Part shown: piece after piece, positions 54,068 to 63,030 of the stretch
How positions within the stretch are numbered: position 1 is the first letter of the stretch
Layout of the letters: the number at the start of each line of letters is the position of its first letter
Assembly (NCBI GenBank): GCA_963763575.1
Contig: CAVXPD010000021.1
Coordinates: 98,769-162,768 of the forward strand
Reading direction: 5' to 3'
DNA from: Bog-473 sp963763575
GTDB lineage: Bacteria; Actinomycetota; Acidimicrobiia; Acidimicrobiales; RAAP-2
DNA: 64,000 bases
The notes under the pieces: generated by a model
The model's database searches: none
What the model was told of the DNA's origin: nothing
The model's input: only the letters and a program-made list of their open reading frames with translations
Program-made: the position numbers and the translations under genes

Positions 54068-54919
54068 ATGGCAGAGACGTTCGAGACGATCCGCTACGAG
54101 ATCGACGGTCCGGTGGCGACGATCACTATGAACCGCCCCGACACGGCCAACGCGCAGAACTCCACCCTGATCGACGAGATCGACGCGGCCCTCGACCTGG
54201 CCGACCAGGACGATGACGTGCGCGTGGTGATCCTGGCCGGGGCCGGGAAGCACTTCTCGTCCGGGCACGACCTCAAGGCGCTCGTCAACGACGACGGAGC
54301 CGACCCGTGGGTGGCCCTCCGCGAGACCCCGGAGGGCAAGTTCCATCACGAGAAGACGATGTACTTCGACCGGTGCATGCGCATCCACGACTTCCGCAAG
54401 CCGACGATCGCCGCCGTGCAGGGCAGCTGTGTCGCCGCCGGCCTCATGCTGGCCGCCATGTGCGACCTCATCGTGGCCGCCGACGACGCGGTGTTCTCCA
54501 ACCCGGTCCTGCGCCTGACGGGCGCCGGAGTGGAGCTGCTCGTCGAGCCCTGGGAGCTCGGGATCCGCAAGGCGAAGGAGTTCTTGCTGACCGGCGACAC
54601 CATCGACGCCCAAGAGGCCTGGCGACTGGGTCTCGTCAACCGGGTCGTCCCGCGGGCGGAGCTCGAGGCGCGCACACACGAACTGGCCGAACGAGTCGCG
54701 CTCGTCCCGCCGGTCACGGCGCAGACGGTCAAGGACACCATCAACCAGACGGGGACCCTGATGGGTAAGCGCGACGCGCTGAAGTATCACTTCATGGCGC
54801 ACCACTGGGTCCACAACACGGCGACCGCGCTCGATGCGCTCGCCGCCCGCAAGACCAAGGGCTCCATGAAGGAGATCATCGCCGAGCGCGACGAAGGCCA
54901 GCGACAGCCGGGCGCATGA
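54068..54919 (+). CDS. enoyl-CoA hydratase/isomerase
   Basis: 283 residues from ATG 54068; ATG 54059 is too close to the ribosome site. Crotonase fold: IRYEIDGPVATITMNRPDTANAQNS, the oxyanion-hole motif VILAGAGKHFSSGHDLKAL, IAAVQGSCVAAGLMLAAMCDLIVAADDA and RVVPRAELEARTHELAERV. Hydrates a 2-enoyl-CoA or isomerises it. The catalytic Glu pair could not be placed with certainty. Overlaps the CoA transferase by ATGA. Confidence 0.92.
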   Translation: MAETFETIRYEIDGPVATITMNRPDTANAQNSTLIDEIDAALDLADQDDDVRVVILAGAGKHFSSGHDLKALVNDDGADPWVALRETPEGKFHHEKTMYFDRCMRIHDFRKPTIAAVQGSCVAAGLMLAAMCDLIVAADDAVFSNPVLRLTGAGVELLVEPWELGIRKAKEFLLTGDTIDAQEAWRLGLVNRVVPRAELEARTHELAERVALVPPVTAQTVKDTINQTGTLMGKRDALKYHFMAHHWVHNTATALDALAARKTKGSMKEIIAERDEGQRQPGA

Positions 54920-56175
54920 CCGACGCAGCGCGGGGACCGCTCAGCGGCATCCGGGTGATCGACGTGGGCACCCGCATCTCGGCGCCGTTCTGCGCGGGGT
55001 TGCTCGGAGAGCTCGGTGCGGACGTGATCAAGGTCGAGCTGCCGGGCCAAGGCGACTTCATGCGCTCGATGGGCCCGTTCGTGCCGGTGGAGGACGGACC
55101 TGACTACTCGCTGTCGTGGGCGGTCGAGGGACGGGGCCGGCGCGGGGTGACCTGCGACCTCCGCCAGCAGGAAGGAAAGGAGCTCTTCAAGCGGCTCGTC
55201 GCGACGGCCGACGTCCTGTGCGAGAACTTCCGCCCCGGAACGATGGAGCGCTGGGGGCTCGGCCCCGACGACCTGTCACCCGAGCTCGTCTACGTCCGCA
55301 TCAGCGCCTTCGGACAGACCGGCCCCTACGCGCCCCGGCCCGGGCTCGATCGTCTGGGCATCGCCTTCGGCGGACTCCTCAATCTCACCGGCGACCCCGA
55401 CCGGCCGCCGGTGCGCTCCGGAGTCAACATCTCCGACTACCTCACCGGGACCTTCGCGGCCTGCGCGGCGGTCGCCGCGCTCTACGGGCGCGACGCCCGT
55501 GCCGGCGCGCGCGGTGGCCCAGGCCCGGATCGTGGGGCGCAGGAGGGGGACGGGAAAGGGGAGGTGATCGACGCGGCGCTGTACGGGTCGATGCTGCGCA
55601 TCCTCGAGTGGACGCTGGCCGGCTACGACCGACTGGGCATCGTCCGCCAGCGCGAGGGGAACCGGCTCTCCACCTCGGCCCCGCTGGACAACTACCCCAC
55701 CGCCGACGGGTCCTACGTGTGCATCGTGGCGGGTTCCGACGCCAACTTCTCCCGGCTCTGCGCAGCCATGGGCCGACCCGAGCTGACCCGCGACCCGCGG
55801 TTCGCCACGTTGGCGGAGCGGGCCGCGCACGGTGACGAGATCAACGGCATGGTGGCGGCGTGGACGTCCGGAATGACCGCCGAGGAGGTCTCGGCCCGCT
55901 GTGTCGAGCACGACGTGCCCGTCGGCACGGCGTACAGCGCGGCCGACATCTTCGTCGACCCGCACATGGCCGCACGCGGCGACCTCGTGGCGGTCGACGA
56001 CCCGGTCATCGGCGCCGTGCGCCAACAGGCGCCGTTCCCCCGTCTGCGCCGCCACCCGACCGCCGTCCCCTCGGGTGCCCCGCGTCTCGGTCAGCACAAC
56101 CAAGAGGTGTGGGGTGACGTGGTCGGACTCAGCGATGCGGAGCTCGAGGACCTGACCGCCCGCGGCGTCGTGTGA
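54916..56175 (+). CDS. class III (CaiB/BaiF) CoA transferase
   Basis: 419 residues from ATG 54916. Family III signature: IRVIDVGTRISAPFCAGLLGELGADVIKVE, SWAVEGRGRRGVTCDLRQQEGKELFKRL, VNISDYLTGTFAACAAVAAL with the catalytic-type Asp, and LDNYPTADGSYVCIVAG. A glycine-rich insertion (GARGGPGPDRGAQEGDG) interrupts the fold near residue 200. Transfers CoA between acyl donors and acceptors, a common activation step for aromatic and steroid acids. Translationally coupled to the hydratase. Confidence 0.92.
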   Translation: MTDAARGPLSGIRVIDVGTRISAPFCAGLLGELGADVIKVELPGQGDFMRSMGPFVPVEDGPDYSLSWAVEGRGRRGVTCDLRQQEGKELFKRLVATADVLCENFRPGTMERWGLGPDDLSPELVYVRISAFGQTGPYAPRPGLDRLGIAFGGLLNLTGDPDRPPVRSGVNISDYLTGTFAACAAVAALYGRDARAGARGGPGPDRGAQEGDGKGEVIDAALYGSMLRILEWTLAGYDRLGIVRQREGNRLSTSAPLDNYPTADGSYVCIVAGSDANFSRLCAAMGRPELTRDPRFATLAERAAHGDEINGMVAAWTSGMTAEEVSARCVEHDVPVGTAYSAADIFVDPHMAARGDLVAVDDPVIGAVRQQAPFPRLRRHPTAVPSGAPRLGQHNQEVWGDVVGLSDAELEDLTARGVV

Positions 56176-56232
56176 CTCCCGGCGAGCCGTCCCTCCTTAC
56201 GACATACGAGAATCGGCGGCTGAAGCGAGCGA

Positions 56233-57492
56233 TCAGCTTCGCGGCAGGCCGAGCAGTCGCTCGGCCACGATGTTGCGTTGGATCTCCGACGTCCCGCCCG
56301 CGATCGTGTGGGAGAACGAACGCAGGTACTGGGTCGCCCAGTCGCCGTCGTGGGCCGACCCGGTGGAACTGGACGGGACCGGATCAGGCTCGAAGCGGGC
56401 GAGGTCCCACTCGGTGAACTTGTTGGGCCCGGGCCCGTCGAGGTCGATCCCCTCCAGGCCCAGCACCTCTTGCGCCAGCATGCACGCGCGCTGCTCGGTC
56501 TCGCTGGTGAAGAGTTTGAGGATGAGGTGCTCGGGCGACATCTCGCCGCGAACCGCCTTCGCGAAGCCGCGGTAGCCGAGGCAGCGCATGGCGGTGACGT
56601 CGGTGGCCAGGCGGCCGATGGCCTCCGCGAGCCGGGAGTCGTCGCCGAGCTTGCCGCCGCGGGTATCGGGACGTGCGGCGACGCGCTGGAGTCCCTTCAA
56701 CGTGTGCTCGATCTTCGACACGTTCATGATCCACAGCATCCCGCGCTCGTGACGCAGCGACCCCTGGGTGATCATCCAGCCGTTGTTCAGCTCGCCGAGT
56801 AGGTTGTCCTCGGGCACTTCGACGTCAGTGAAGAACACTTCGTTGAAGTCGGCATGGTGCGGGTCCGTGAGCTCCGGCAAGGGCCGACAGGTGATCCCGG
56901 GCGTGCGCATGTCGATGATGAGCGCACTGATACCCCGGTGCTTGGGTGCCTCCGGGTCGGTGCGCACGAAACACATGCAGTAGTCCGCCTCGTGCGCTCC
57001 CGAAGTCCACACCTTCTGCCCGTTGACGACGAAGTGGCCGTCGCGCTTCTCGGCCTTCGTGGTCAGTGACGCAAGGTCGCTCCCGGCATTGGGCTCGCTC
57101 ATGCCGAGGCACCACGTGATCTCGCCCTTCAGCGTGGGCAGGACGTAGCGATCTCTCTGTTCGTCGTTGCCGAATTCCACGATGGAGGCGGCGCAGATGG
57201 AGAGGCCTTGCGGGTTGAGGGAGCGAGGCACCATGCGCTCGGCGACCACCTCGAAGTACACCATCTGTTCTTCGGGCGTGGCGTTGCGGCCACCGAGCTC
57301 GGGCGGCCAGCCGGGCACGAGGTACCCGGCGTCGAAGAGCTCTCGCTGGAAGGTGCGCGCCCAGGCCGGCAGGTGTGCCGAGGAACGACGGAAGTCCCCG
57401 GCGATCTCCTCGGCCGTGGGCTGATGCTGGTCCAGCCAGGCCTCGAACTCGCGGCGGAACTCGATGAGCGACTCGTCTCGGGTGAGGCGCAT
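56233..57492 (-). CDS. acyl-CoA dehydrogenase
   Basis: 419 residues from ATG 57492. Motifs: EITWCLGMSEPNAGSDLASLTTKA, QKVWTSGAHEADYCMCFVRTDPEAPKHRGISALIIDMRTPG, FNEVFFTDVEVPEDNLLGELNNGW and the C-terminal TIAGGTSEIQRNIVAERLLGLPRS. An intact, FadE-type enzyme of the group that acts on branched or cyclic acyl-CoA (inference from the cluster). Converges with the CoA transferase and lies next to the double-length acyl-CoA dehydrogenase. Confidence 0.92.
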   Translation of the reverse strand: MRLTRDESLIEFRREFEAWLDQHQPTAEEIAGDFRRSSAHLPAWARTFQRELFDAGYLVPGWPPELGGRNATPEEQMVYFEVVAERMVPRSLNPQGLSICAASIVEFGNDEQRDRYVLPTLKGEITWCLGMSEPNAGSDLASLTTKAEKRDGHFVVNGQKVWTSGAHEADYCMCFVRTDPEAPKHRGISALIIDMRTPGITCRPLPELTDPHHADFNEVFFTDVEVPEDNLLGELNNGWMITQGSLRHERGMLWIMNVSKIEHTLKGLQRVAARPDTRGGKLGDDSRLAEAIGRLATDVTAMRCLGYRGFAKAVRGEMSPEHLILKLFTSETEQRACMLAQEVLGLEGIDLDGPGPNKFTEWDLARFEPDPVPSSSTGSAHDGDWATQYLRSFSHTIAGGTSEIQRNIVAERLLGLPRS

Positions 57493-57536
57493 GGCCAACT
57501 ATGACACGGGCTGGGGAGGTTCTCCGGTGGTCTTGC

Positions 57537-59840
57537 TCAGGCGCCGGGCTCGGGATCCTTGGGCTGGCCGAGGATCCGCTCGGCGATGACGTTGCGCTGG
57601 ACCTCGCTCGTCCCCCCGGCGATGGTGAGGCAACGGGTCGAAAGGAACCCCTCCTCCCAGCGTTGGGCCTTGCCGTCGAGCACGGCGCCGTCGGCGCCGT
57701 AGAGGGCCATCCCCATCTCCTGCACGCGCTGCTCGTGCTCGACCCCGAGCAGCTTGCGCACGCTCGACCCGCTGCCCGGGTCCACGCCGGAGAGGGTGCG
57801 CAGAGTGGACCGGTGACCGAGCAACGCCACCGACTGCGCCTCGGCGATCAAGTGACCCAGTGCGCCCTCGAGGCTCGCCGGCACCGTTCCCCCACGCTCC
57901 GCCCGGCGTGCCACCGTCCGGATGAGCGACTCCACGCCATTGCCGAACGAGGCGCCCGAGGACATGGAGACGCGCTCGTTGGCGAGCGTCGTCCGTCCGA
58001 TCCGCCACCCGTCACCCGGCGCGCCGACGACGCACTCGTCGGGCACGAAGACGTCGTTGAAGAAGACCTCGTTGAACATGGCCGCACCGGTGAGCTCGCG
58101 CAGCGGGCGGATATCGATCCCCTCGCTGTGCATGTCGATGATGAAGTAGGTGATCCCCGCATGCTTGGACGCGTCGGGGTCGGTGCGCGCCAGGCAGATC
58201 CCGAAGTCGGCGGTCTGGGCCAGCGACGTCCACACCTTCTGGCCGTTGAGGACGTAGCCGCCCTCGACACGCTCGGCCTTCGTGCTCAGCGAGGCCAGGT
58301 CGGAGCCGGCACCGGGCTCGCTGAACAGTTGGCACCAGTTCATGTGCCCGAGGAGGGTCGGGCGTACCCAGCGCTCCTGTTGCTCCTCGGTCCCGTACGC
58401 GATCAAGGTGGGGAGAGCCCAGGCACCCACGGCGAGGTGGGGGCGGAGCAGCCCGGCTGCGGCCAGCTCCTCGTCGATGACCAACTGCTCGAGGGGCGAC
58501 GCGCCCCGTCCCCAGGGCGGCGGCCAGTGCGCCATGATCACGCCCGCCTCGGCCATGGCGGCCCGCCGGGCCATGCCGCTCGGGTCGTCGCCGCCGGCCG
58601 CGGCCACCCGGGCGACGAGCTCGCGGATCTCGGCGCGCAGGGACTCGGCCTCAGCTGGAAGATCGGCGGCCAGGTTGCGGCGCGCGCCCGCCACGGCCAG
58701 CGCCGCGACATCGAGCTCGAGTGAACCCACGTCCCCGCCGGCCACCAACTGGAGGTTGGCCATGGCTCGCTTGAGGTAGAGGTGGGCGTCGTGCTCCCAG
58801 GTGAAGCCGATGCCGCCAAGGGTCTGGATGCACTGCTTGGCGCAATGCGCGGCCGCCTCGAGACCGATGGCGCCGGCGATGCGCGCGCTCAAGTCGATCT
58901 CGCGGCCGTCGTCGTGTGTGGCTCCGTTGGCCGCCTCACTCCAGGCCGACGCCGCATCCCACGCGACGGCAGCGCACTGCTCGACCGAGACGAGCATGTC
59001 AGCCAGCGCGTGCTTGACGGCCTGAAACTGGCCGATGGGCCGTCCGAATTGCACCCGCACCTTGGCGTACTCGGACGCGGTCTCGAGGCACCAGCGGGCG
59101 AGCCCTGCGCTCTCTGCCGCGGCGAGTACGAACGCGAGACCGCGCACCTCGGCGTCGGGAACCCGGACGTCGTGCTCCTTCGGCACGACGAGACCGCCGC
59201 TCGGGCACTCGAGGAGGCCGACGGGCCGGGTGGCATCGAGCGCCGGCAGCGCGCTCACCATGGGGCGGTCTCCGACGATGTCGCGGTCGAGCAGGCACCA
59301 TTCGGGGGCGGCGTCGTGTCGGGCGACCGGCACGAGGACGAGGCGGGCCGCCGGCAACCCGAGCACCGGCCGGGCCGTGCCCCGCAGGACGAGGCTGCCG
59401 TCGGCACTGACCGTGCATTCCAGCGGGGACGCACCGAGGGCGACGGCAGCGGTGACGGAGCCGTCGGCCAAGGCGGGTAGGAGGTCGGCGACGATTCCCG
59501 CCGCCGCGCCGGTGCGGTGCCGGACCAGGGCGGCCGAGACCAAAAGGGTCGGCAGGACGGGGCCGGGGACCAGCGCATGCCCGAGTTCCTCGAGGACGAC
59601 TGCCACCTCGGCCAGCGTGAAGCCTTGGCCACCAAGGTGCTCGGGGACGTGCAGCCCGAGCCACCCCTGCGCGGCCATCTTCTCCCAAACGGCCGGCAAC
59701 TCATCGGAGGGCGGCAGCGAAGACGGCGTGGACGGCGCCTCGGCCGCGGCCCGGGGCTCCGGCGGAGGGCAATGGGTCTCGAGCCAGCGCTGCGCGGTGC
59801 GGCGAAGGTCCTCGTGCTCCTCGGTCACGGCAATCGGCAT
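57537..59840 (-). CDS. double-length fused acyl-CoA dehydrogenase (FadE34-like)
   Basis: 767 residues from ATG 59840. Two acyl-CoA dehydrogenase modules in one chain. Module one (about 1-370) reads like the FadE28-type partner: GWLGLHVPEHLGGQGFTLAEVAVVLEELGHAL, VRVQFGRPIGQFQAVKHALADML and FTWEHDAHLYLKRAMANLQL. Module two (about 430-767) has NWCQLFSEPGAGSDLASLSTKA, KVWTSLAQTADFGICLARTDPD and TIAGGTSEVQRNVIAERILG. Mycobacterial FadE34 is also double length (family knowledge). Module one lacks the SEPxAGSD motif, so it probably supplies a structural half. Overlaps the ferredoxin gene by one base. Confidence 0.92.
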   Translation of the reverse strand: MPIAVTEEHEDLRRTAQRWLETHCPPPEPRAAAEAPSTPSSLPPSDELPAVWEKMAAQGWLGLHVPEHLGGQGFTLAEVAVVLEELGHALVPGPVLPTLLVSAALVRHRTGAAAGIVADLLPALADGSVTAAVALGASPLECTVSADGSLVLRGTARPVLGLPAARLVLVPVARHDAAPEWCLLDRDIVGDRPMVSALPALDATRPVGLLECPSGGLVVPKEHDVRVPDAEVRGLAFVLAAAESAGLARWCLETASEYAKVRVQFGRPIGQFQAVKHALADMLVSVEQCAAVAWDAASAWSEAANGATHDDGREIDLSARIAGAIGLEAAAHCAKQCIQTLGGIGFTWEHDAHLYLKRAMANLQLVAGGDVGSLELDVAALAVAGARRNLAADLPAEAESLRAEIRELVARVAAAGGDDPSGMARRAAMAEAGVIMAHWPPPWGRGASPLEQLVIDEELAAAGLLRPHLAVGAWALPTLIAYGTEEQQERWVRPTLLGHMNWCQLFSEPGAGSDLASLSTKAERVEGGYVLNGQKVWTSLAQTADFGICLARTDPDASKHAGITYFIIDMHSEGIDIRPLRELTGAAMFNEVFFNDVFVPDECVVGAPGDGWRIGRTTLANERVSMSSGASFGNGVESLIRTVARRAERGGTVPASLEGALGHLIAEAQSVALLGHRSTLRTLSGVDPGSGSSVRKLLGVEHEQRVQEMGMALYGADGAVLDGKAQRWEEGFLSTRCLTIAGGTSEVQRNVIAERILGQPKDPEPGA

Positions 59841-60076
59841 CAGCGGCCCTCCTCCAAGGGGAGCTCGGCGCCGTTCCGCCACAGCGAGATCGCTCCGACC
59901 GGGCAGCCCTGCGCGGCGACGCGCAACCGCTCCTCGTCCGTCGCCGCGGCGTCGATCACGACGGCGTGGCCGTCCTCGCTCAGGTCGAACGTATCGGGGG
60001 CCCAGAACGTGCAGTTGCCCGAGCCCATGCACACGTCCCAGTCGATCTTGACATCCAGCGGCGCGTCCTCGGCCAT
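59840..60076 (-). CDS. 3Fe-4S-type ferredoxin
   Basis: 78 residues from ATG 60076. Binding site for a single iron-sulphur cluster: DVCMGSGNCTFWAPDTF gives Cys16 and Cys22 with serine at the fourth-Cys position, and AAQGCPVGAISLW gives the third Cys-Pro. This spacing is that of P450-linked [3Fe-4S] ferredoxins in actinobacteria. Electron donor, most likely to the neighbouring P450; the reductase is not in the window. The stop overlaps the fused acyl-CoA dehydrogenase start. Confidence 0.92.
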   Translation of the reverse strand: MAEDAPLDVKIDWDVCMGSGNCTFWAPDTFDLSEDGHAVVIDAAATDEERLRVAAQGCPVGAISLWRNGAELPLEEGR

Positions 60077-60154
60077 CGCCTCGAAACTACCTTCCGCTCA
60101 GCGTCGTCGTCGGAGGCCTGGACGGGCGCCGACGGGCCCGGCAGGGCGACGGCA

Positions 60155-61402
60155 TCACCGGGCCTGGAACACCACCGGCAGCGACAGCGGCGACCGGAAG
60201 GCCAGCCCCTCGATGTGCGGGGCCTCCGCGGCCGGATCGAGCGTGAACGGGCCGAGGCGGTCGAAGAGCGTGTTGATGGCGACGCGCGATTCCATCCGCG
60301 CGAGGTGCATGCCCAGGCACACGTGGACCCCGAACCCGAAACCGACATGCTGGCGCTGCGCACGGAACATGTCGTAGCGGTCGGGGTCGGCGTACTTCCG
60401 CTCGTCATGGTTGGCCGAGCCGATCATGAGGGCGATGTCCGCGCCCGCTTCGATCTTCACGCCGGCCAGTTCCGTGTCCCGGGCGGCGCGGCGCAGGATC
60501 ACCGTCACCGGCGGCTCCCAGCGCACCACCTCCTCGAAGGCCTGCGGGTAGAGCGAGCGGTCCGCGTAAAGGGCGTCGAACTGCGCGCGGTCGTTGAGGA
60601 GTGCGAACAACAAGCTGCCCGAGGCCCGGTACGTCGTCTCGACGCCGGCCGGCAGCAGTAGGCGCAGGAAGGAGCAGATCTCCTCGTCGCTCAGGTGCTC
60701 GCCGTTCACCTCGGCCCGGACCAGGTCGCTGATGAGGTCGTCGCCGGGTTTGGCCCGGCGATCCTCCATCACGTCGACGAGGTAGTCGCGCAGGGCGGCC
60801 GAGGCCGCCATGCCCCGCTCCCAGTTGGCGGCGACGCTGGTCACCTCGAGCGCCCACCGTTGGAAGCGCGGGTAGTCCGATCGAGGCAGCCCCAGGATGC
60901 GCGCGATCACCTGCACGGGGAAGTTGAAGGTCACCGTGCGCACGAGGTCGGTGTGACCGTCGCCGATGAACGTGTCGACGAGCTCGTTGACCACGACGGC
61001 CACGAGGTTCTCCTCCCAGCGGGCCAGCATCTTGGAGCGGAAGCTCGACGCCACCAGATCCCTGATCGCCTTGTGCTCGGGCTCGTCCATCTGCAGGATG
61101 GTCCGGCCCATGACCGTCCCCACCACGTCCTCGTACACGCAGGAGGAATAGGTCTCGTTGTCGCGCAGCACCTGGACGACCTCGTCGAAGCCGAAGATCG
61201 TCACTGGCGGCGGCTTGGTCGGGTCCCAGTGATCCTGGTCCTCCTCGCCGAAGTCGATCGTCCCCGTGTGGACGGGCGACTCCCGGAGCAGCTGGTGGAG
61301 CTTCGGATACGGGTCGCGGACAGAGCCCCCGACCACGTCCTTCAACTCGAAGGGGTCGAACGGAATGACCGCGGCACCGGCTGCTGTCTCAATTCCTGGC
61401 AT
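60155..61402 (-). CDS. cytochrome P450
   Basis: 415 residues from ATG 61402 behind AGAGGAC. Heme motif FGFGVHVCLGMHLARME with the proximal Cys about residue 362; I-helix LLPAGVETTYRASG (A-G-x-E-T-T in the oxygen-activation position), and ExxR in FEEVVRWEPP. A soluble bacterial P450, with the substrate pocket unassignable. The adjacent ferredoxin and acyl-CoA genes suggest hydroxylation of a hydrophobic substrate before or during side-chain breakdown (inference). The promoter region is shared with the TetR gene and contains the heptanucleotide array. Confidence 0.95.
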   Translation of the reverse strand: MPGIETAAGAAVIPFDPFELKDVVGGSVRDPYPKLHQLLRESPVHTGTIDFGEEDQDHWDPTKPPPVTIFGFDEVVQVLRDNETYSSCVYEDVVGTVMGRTILQMDEPEHKAIRDLVASSFRSKMLARWEENLVAVVVNELVDTFIGDGHTDLVRTVTFNFPVQVIARILGLPRSDYPRFQRWALEVTSVAANWERGMAASAALRDYLVDVMEDRRAKPGDDLISDLVRAEVNGEHLSDEEICSFLRLLLPAGVETTYRASGSLLFALLNDRAQFDALYADRSLYPQAFEEVVRWEPPVTVILRRAARDTELAGVKIEAGADIALMIGSANHDERKYADPDRYDMFRAQRQHVGFGFGVHVCLGMHLARMESRVAINTLFDRLGPFTLDPAAEAPHIEGLAFRSPLSLPVVFQAR

Positions 61403-61535
61403 GTGGTCCTCTAACCCCCTACGTTTATTGTTGCGTCGGGCATTGCCTGACGCGCGTGTCATATATATCAAACAAACGTTGGGGATGCCGAGCATCTTGG
61501 GGGCGGGTGCTAGACACACTCAGCGCAGCGTCAGT

Positions 61536-61640
61536 TCGCACGTCACGCGTGGCATGTGACATGTGGCAGGTCACAGGTCACAGGTCACAGGTCACAGGTC
61601 ACAGGTCACAGGTCACAAGTCACAGGTCGCACGTCACGCG
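61536..61640. promoter_or_regulatory. tetR-P450 regulatory region with flanking 14-base direct repeats
   Basis: TCGCACGTCACGCG occurs at 61536-61549 and 61627-61640, flanking the AGGTCAC array. GTCAC (61542) and GTGAC (61556) form an inverted repeat of five-base arms 9 apart. This arrangement looks like a multi-site operator region, possibly for the adjacent TetR. Site identity is inference; no binding data. Confidence 0.5.
61568..61637. repeat. heptanucleotide array, about ten AGGTCAC units
   Basis: Seven perfect AGGTCAC units (61568-61616) are followed by AAGTCAC, AGGTCGC and ACGTCAC. The length differs from a CRISPR or VNTR in having a 7-base unit and no spacers. It lies 45 bases upstream of the TetR start and between the divergent genes. 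Slippage would change promoter spacing, so variable expression is possible. Confidence 0.85.
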
Positions 61641-61681
61641 CGGAAGATCACCAAATCGTGGGGCAACAAACGGAGAAAGGC

Positions 61682-62374
61682 ATGAACATGACGGTCGACT
61701 CCCAGGCGCAGGGTGCCGATCATGACGGGCCGGGTGGTGGCGGTCCGACACGGCCCTCGGGTCACACAGAGGTGCAGACGGGCTCGCCGACGCGCGGCAG
61801 GATCCTGCACATCGCGCTGACCCTGATGGCGCAACGGGGTGTGGACGGGACGAGCATGCGGGACCTGGCGTCCGCGGCCGGCCTCAACGTCGCGTCGCTG
61901 TATCACTACTTCCCCAGCAAGCGCGAGCTCCTCGAGGCGGTCCTCGTCGAGCACGGTTTCCTTCCCATCCAGGCGCCACGACCCGAGCCCCATGCCTTCA
62001 CCGAGGACATCAACTCGCCACTCGCACAGCTGCTGGCCGACACCTTGGTGTCGATGTTCGAGGTGGAGGACTTCGTCCGCCTGATGGTGGGCGAGGCCAT
62101 CCGGGGAGAGTCCACCGCCCGAGCCGTCGGCTTCGACCTGTTCAGCACGTTCCAGAGCTCCATCGAGGAGTGGGTGACCACGCATCGGCCCGACCTCTGC
62201 AATGACGGCGACGGCGGCGGAGTGGCCCGGCTCTTGAGCGCCATGGTCGTGGGAACCTTCGTCCAATACGCCGCCGGCGCGATCCCCGACGGCGGCGGCG
62301 AAGACCTGGTCGCGCTGTCTCTCCGGCGAGCCCGCGAGACGGCCGACGTCCTGCGAGTGCAGTCCCCCGAGTAG
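61682..62374 (+). CDS. TetR-family transcriptional regulator
   Basis: 230 residues from ATG 61682 with CGGAGAAAGG upstream. An unusually long, Gly/Pro-rich N-terminus (first 40 residues) precedes the HTH: RGRILHIALTLMAQRGVDGTS and DLASAAGLNVASLYHYFPSKRELLEAVL. The ligand domain is helical with MVGEAIRGE and VGTFVQYAAGAIPDGGGEDL. A probable repressor of the divergent P450 operon, acting through the region that holds the heptad repeats (inference). Confidence 0.92.
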   Translation: MNMTVDSQAQGADHDGPGGGGPTRPSGHTEVQTGSPTRGRILHIALTLMAQRGVDGTSMRDLASAAGLNVASLYHYFPSKRELLEAVLVEHGFLPIQAPRPEPHAFTEDINSPLAQLLADTLVSMFEVEDFVRLMVGEAIRGESTARAVGFDLFSTFQSSIEEWVTTHRPDLCNDGDGGGVARLLSAMVVGTFVQYAAGAIPDGGGEDLVALSLRRARETADVLRVQSPE

Positions 62375-62407
62375 GGGGGTTGCACTCGGACGGGTCCGGC
62401 GGGCAGG

Positions 62408-62938
62408 GTGGCGCCTGTGCCCACACCCGACCTTGCGCCAACCGCCGTCGCCACCGCGACGTTCGCCCCACCGGTCCTCGCCCGCGACGTCTGGCTCTAT
62501 CGCCTCGACTTCACCAACCTCCCGGAGTACAACCCTGATGTCTCCGGTGTCGAGCGGGTGCGCGCCGGCACCGGTACGACGTCCGACGGTGCAGGCGGAA
62601 TCCTAGGGCCGGGGGCGCGCTACACGTTCGGGCTCGCCGACGCCGCTCAGGCCGGGGGCAGCCATCCGGTGGAGCTGTGGGTGGTCGAGGCCGTGGAGCC
62701 GACGCTGGTCGCAGCCGGGATGGACGGTGGCACCGGGGCCTACGAGGAGTTCGTCGTGCGGGATCTGGATGGGGGTGGTTGCGAGGCGACGCTGTCCCTG
62801 TGGGTCACGCTGCCCGACGGTTTGGCCGACGACGTCCTCGCGGCTGCGGCCGGCGGAAGCCTCGAACAGATCCGCAAAGAGGTCCGCCTCATGAAAGCGG
62901 TGCTCGAGGCGAGGGCCGGCGTGGCGACCGGCGGCTGA
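62408..62938 (+). CDS. SRPBCC-like protein
   Basis: About 176 residues; GTG 62408 or GTG 62417. Predicted START-like helix-grip protein: ATFAPPVLARDVWLYRLDFTNLPEYNPDVSGVERV opening, HPVELWVVEAVEPTLV strand, and a C-terminal amphipathic helix DVLAAAAGGSLEQIRKEVRLMKAVL. It binds a hydrophobic molecule in related proteins. It lies just after the TetR gene on the same strand, so it may join the cluster's regulon. Confidence 0.7.
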   Translation: MAPVPTPDLAPTAVATATFAPPVLARDVWLYRLDFTNLPEYNPDVSGVERVRAGTGTTSDGAGGILGPGARYTFGLADAAQAGGSHPVELWVVEAVEPTLVAAGMDGGTGAYEEFVVRDLDGGGCEATLSLWVTLPDGLADDVLAAAAGGSLEQIRKEVRLMKAVLEARAGVATGG

Positions 62939-62952
62939 ACAGGAGGCCCGGA

Positions 62953-62976
62953 ATCCCGGCGTGAGCCCGCCGGGAT
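62953..62976. terminator. GC-rich hairpin between convergent genes
   Basis: ATCCCGGC (62953-62960) and GCCGGGAT (62969-62976) form an eight-base-pair stem with an eight-base loop, 14 bases after the SRPBCC-like stop and facing the convergent zinc-ribbon gene. No T-run follows, so termination would be weakly intrinsic at best. Confidence 0.45.
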
Positions 62977-63030
62977 GCGGTCCGGAAGTGTCCGCCCGGT
63001 CGTGGACCTGTTTCCCGGGCGGTTGCGTCG

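Noticed and set aside
61568..61637. CRISPR-like array
   Set aside because: Units are seven bases without spacers and there are no cas genes.
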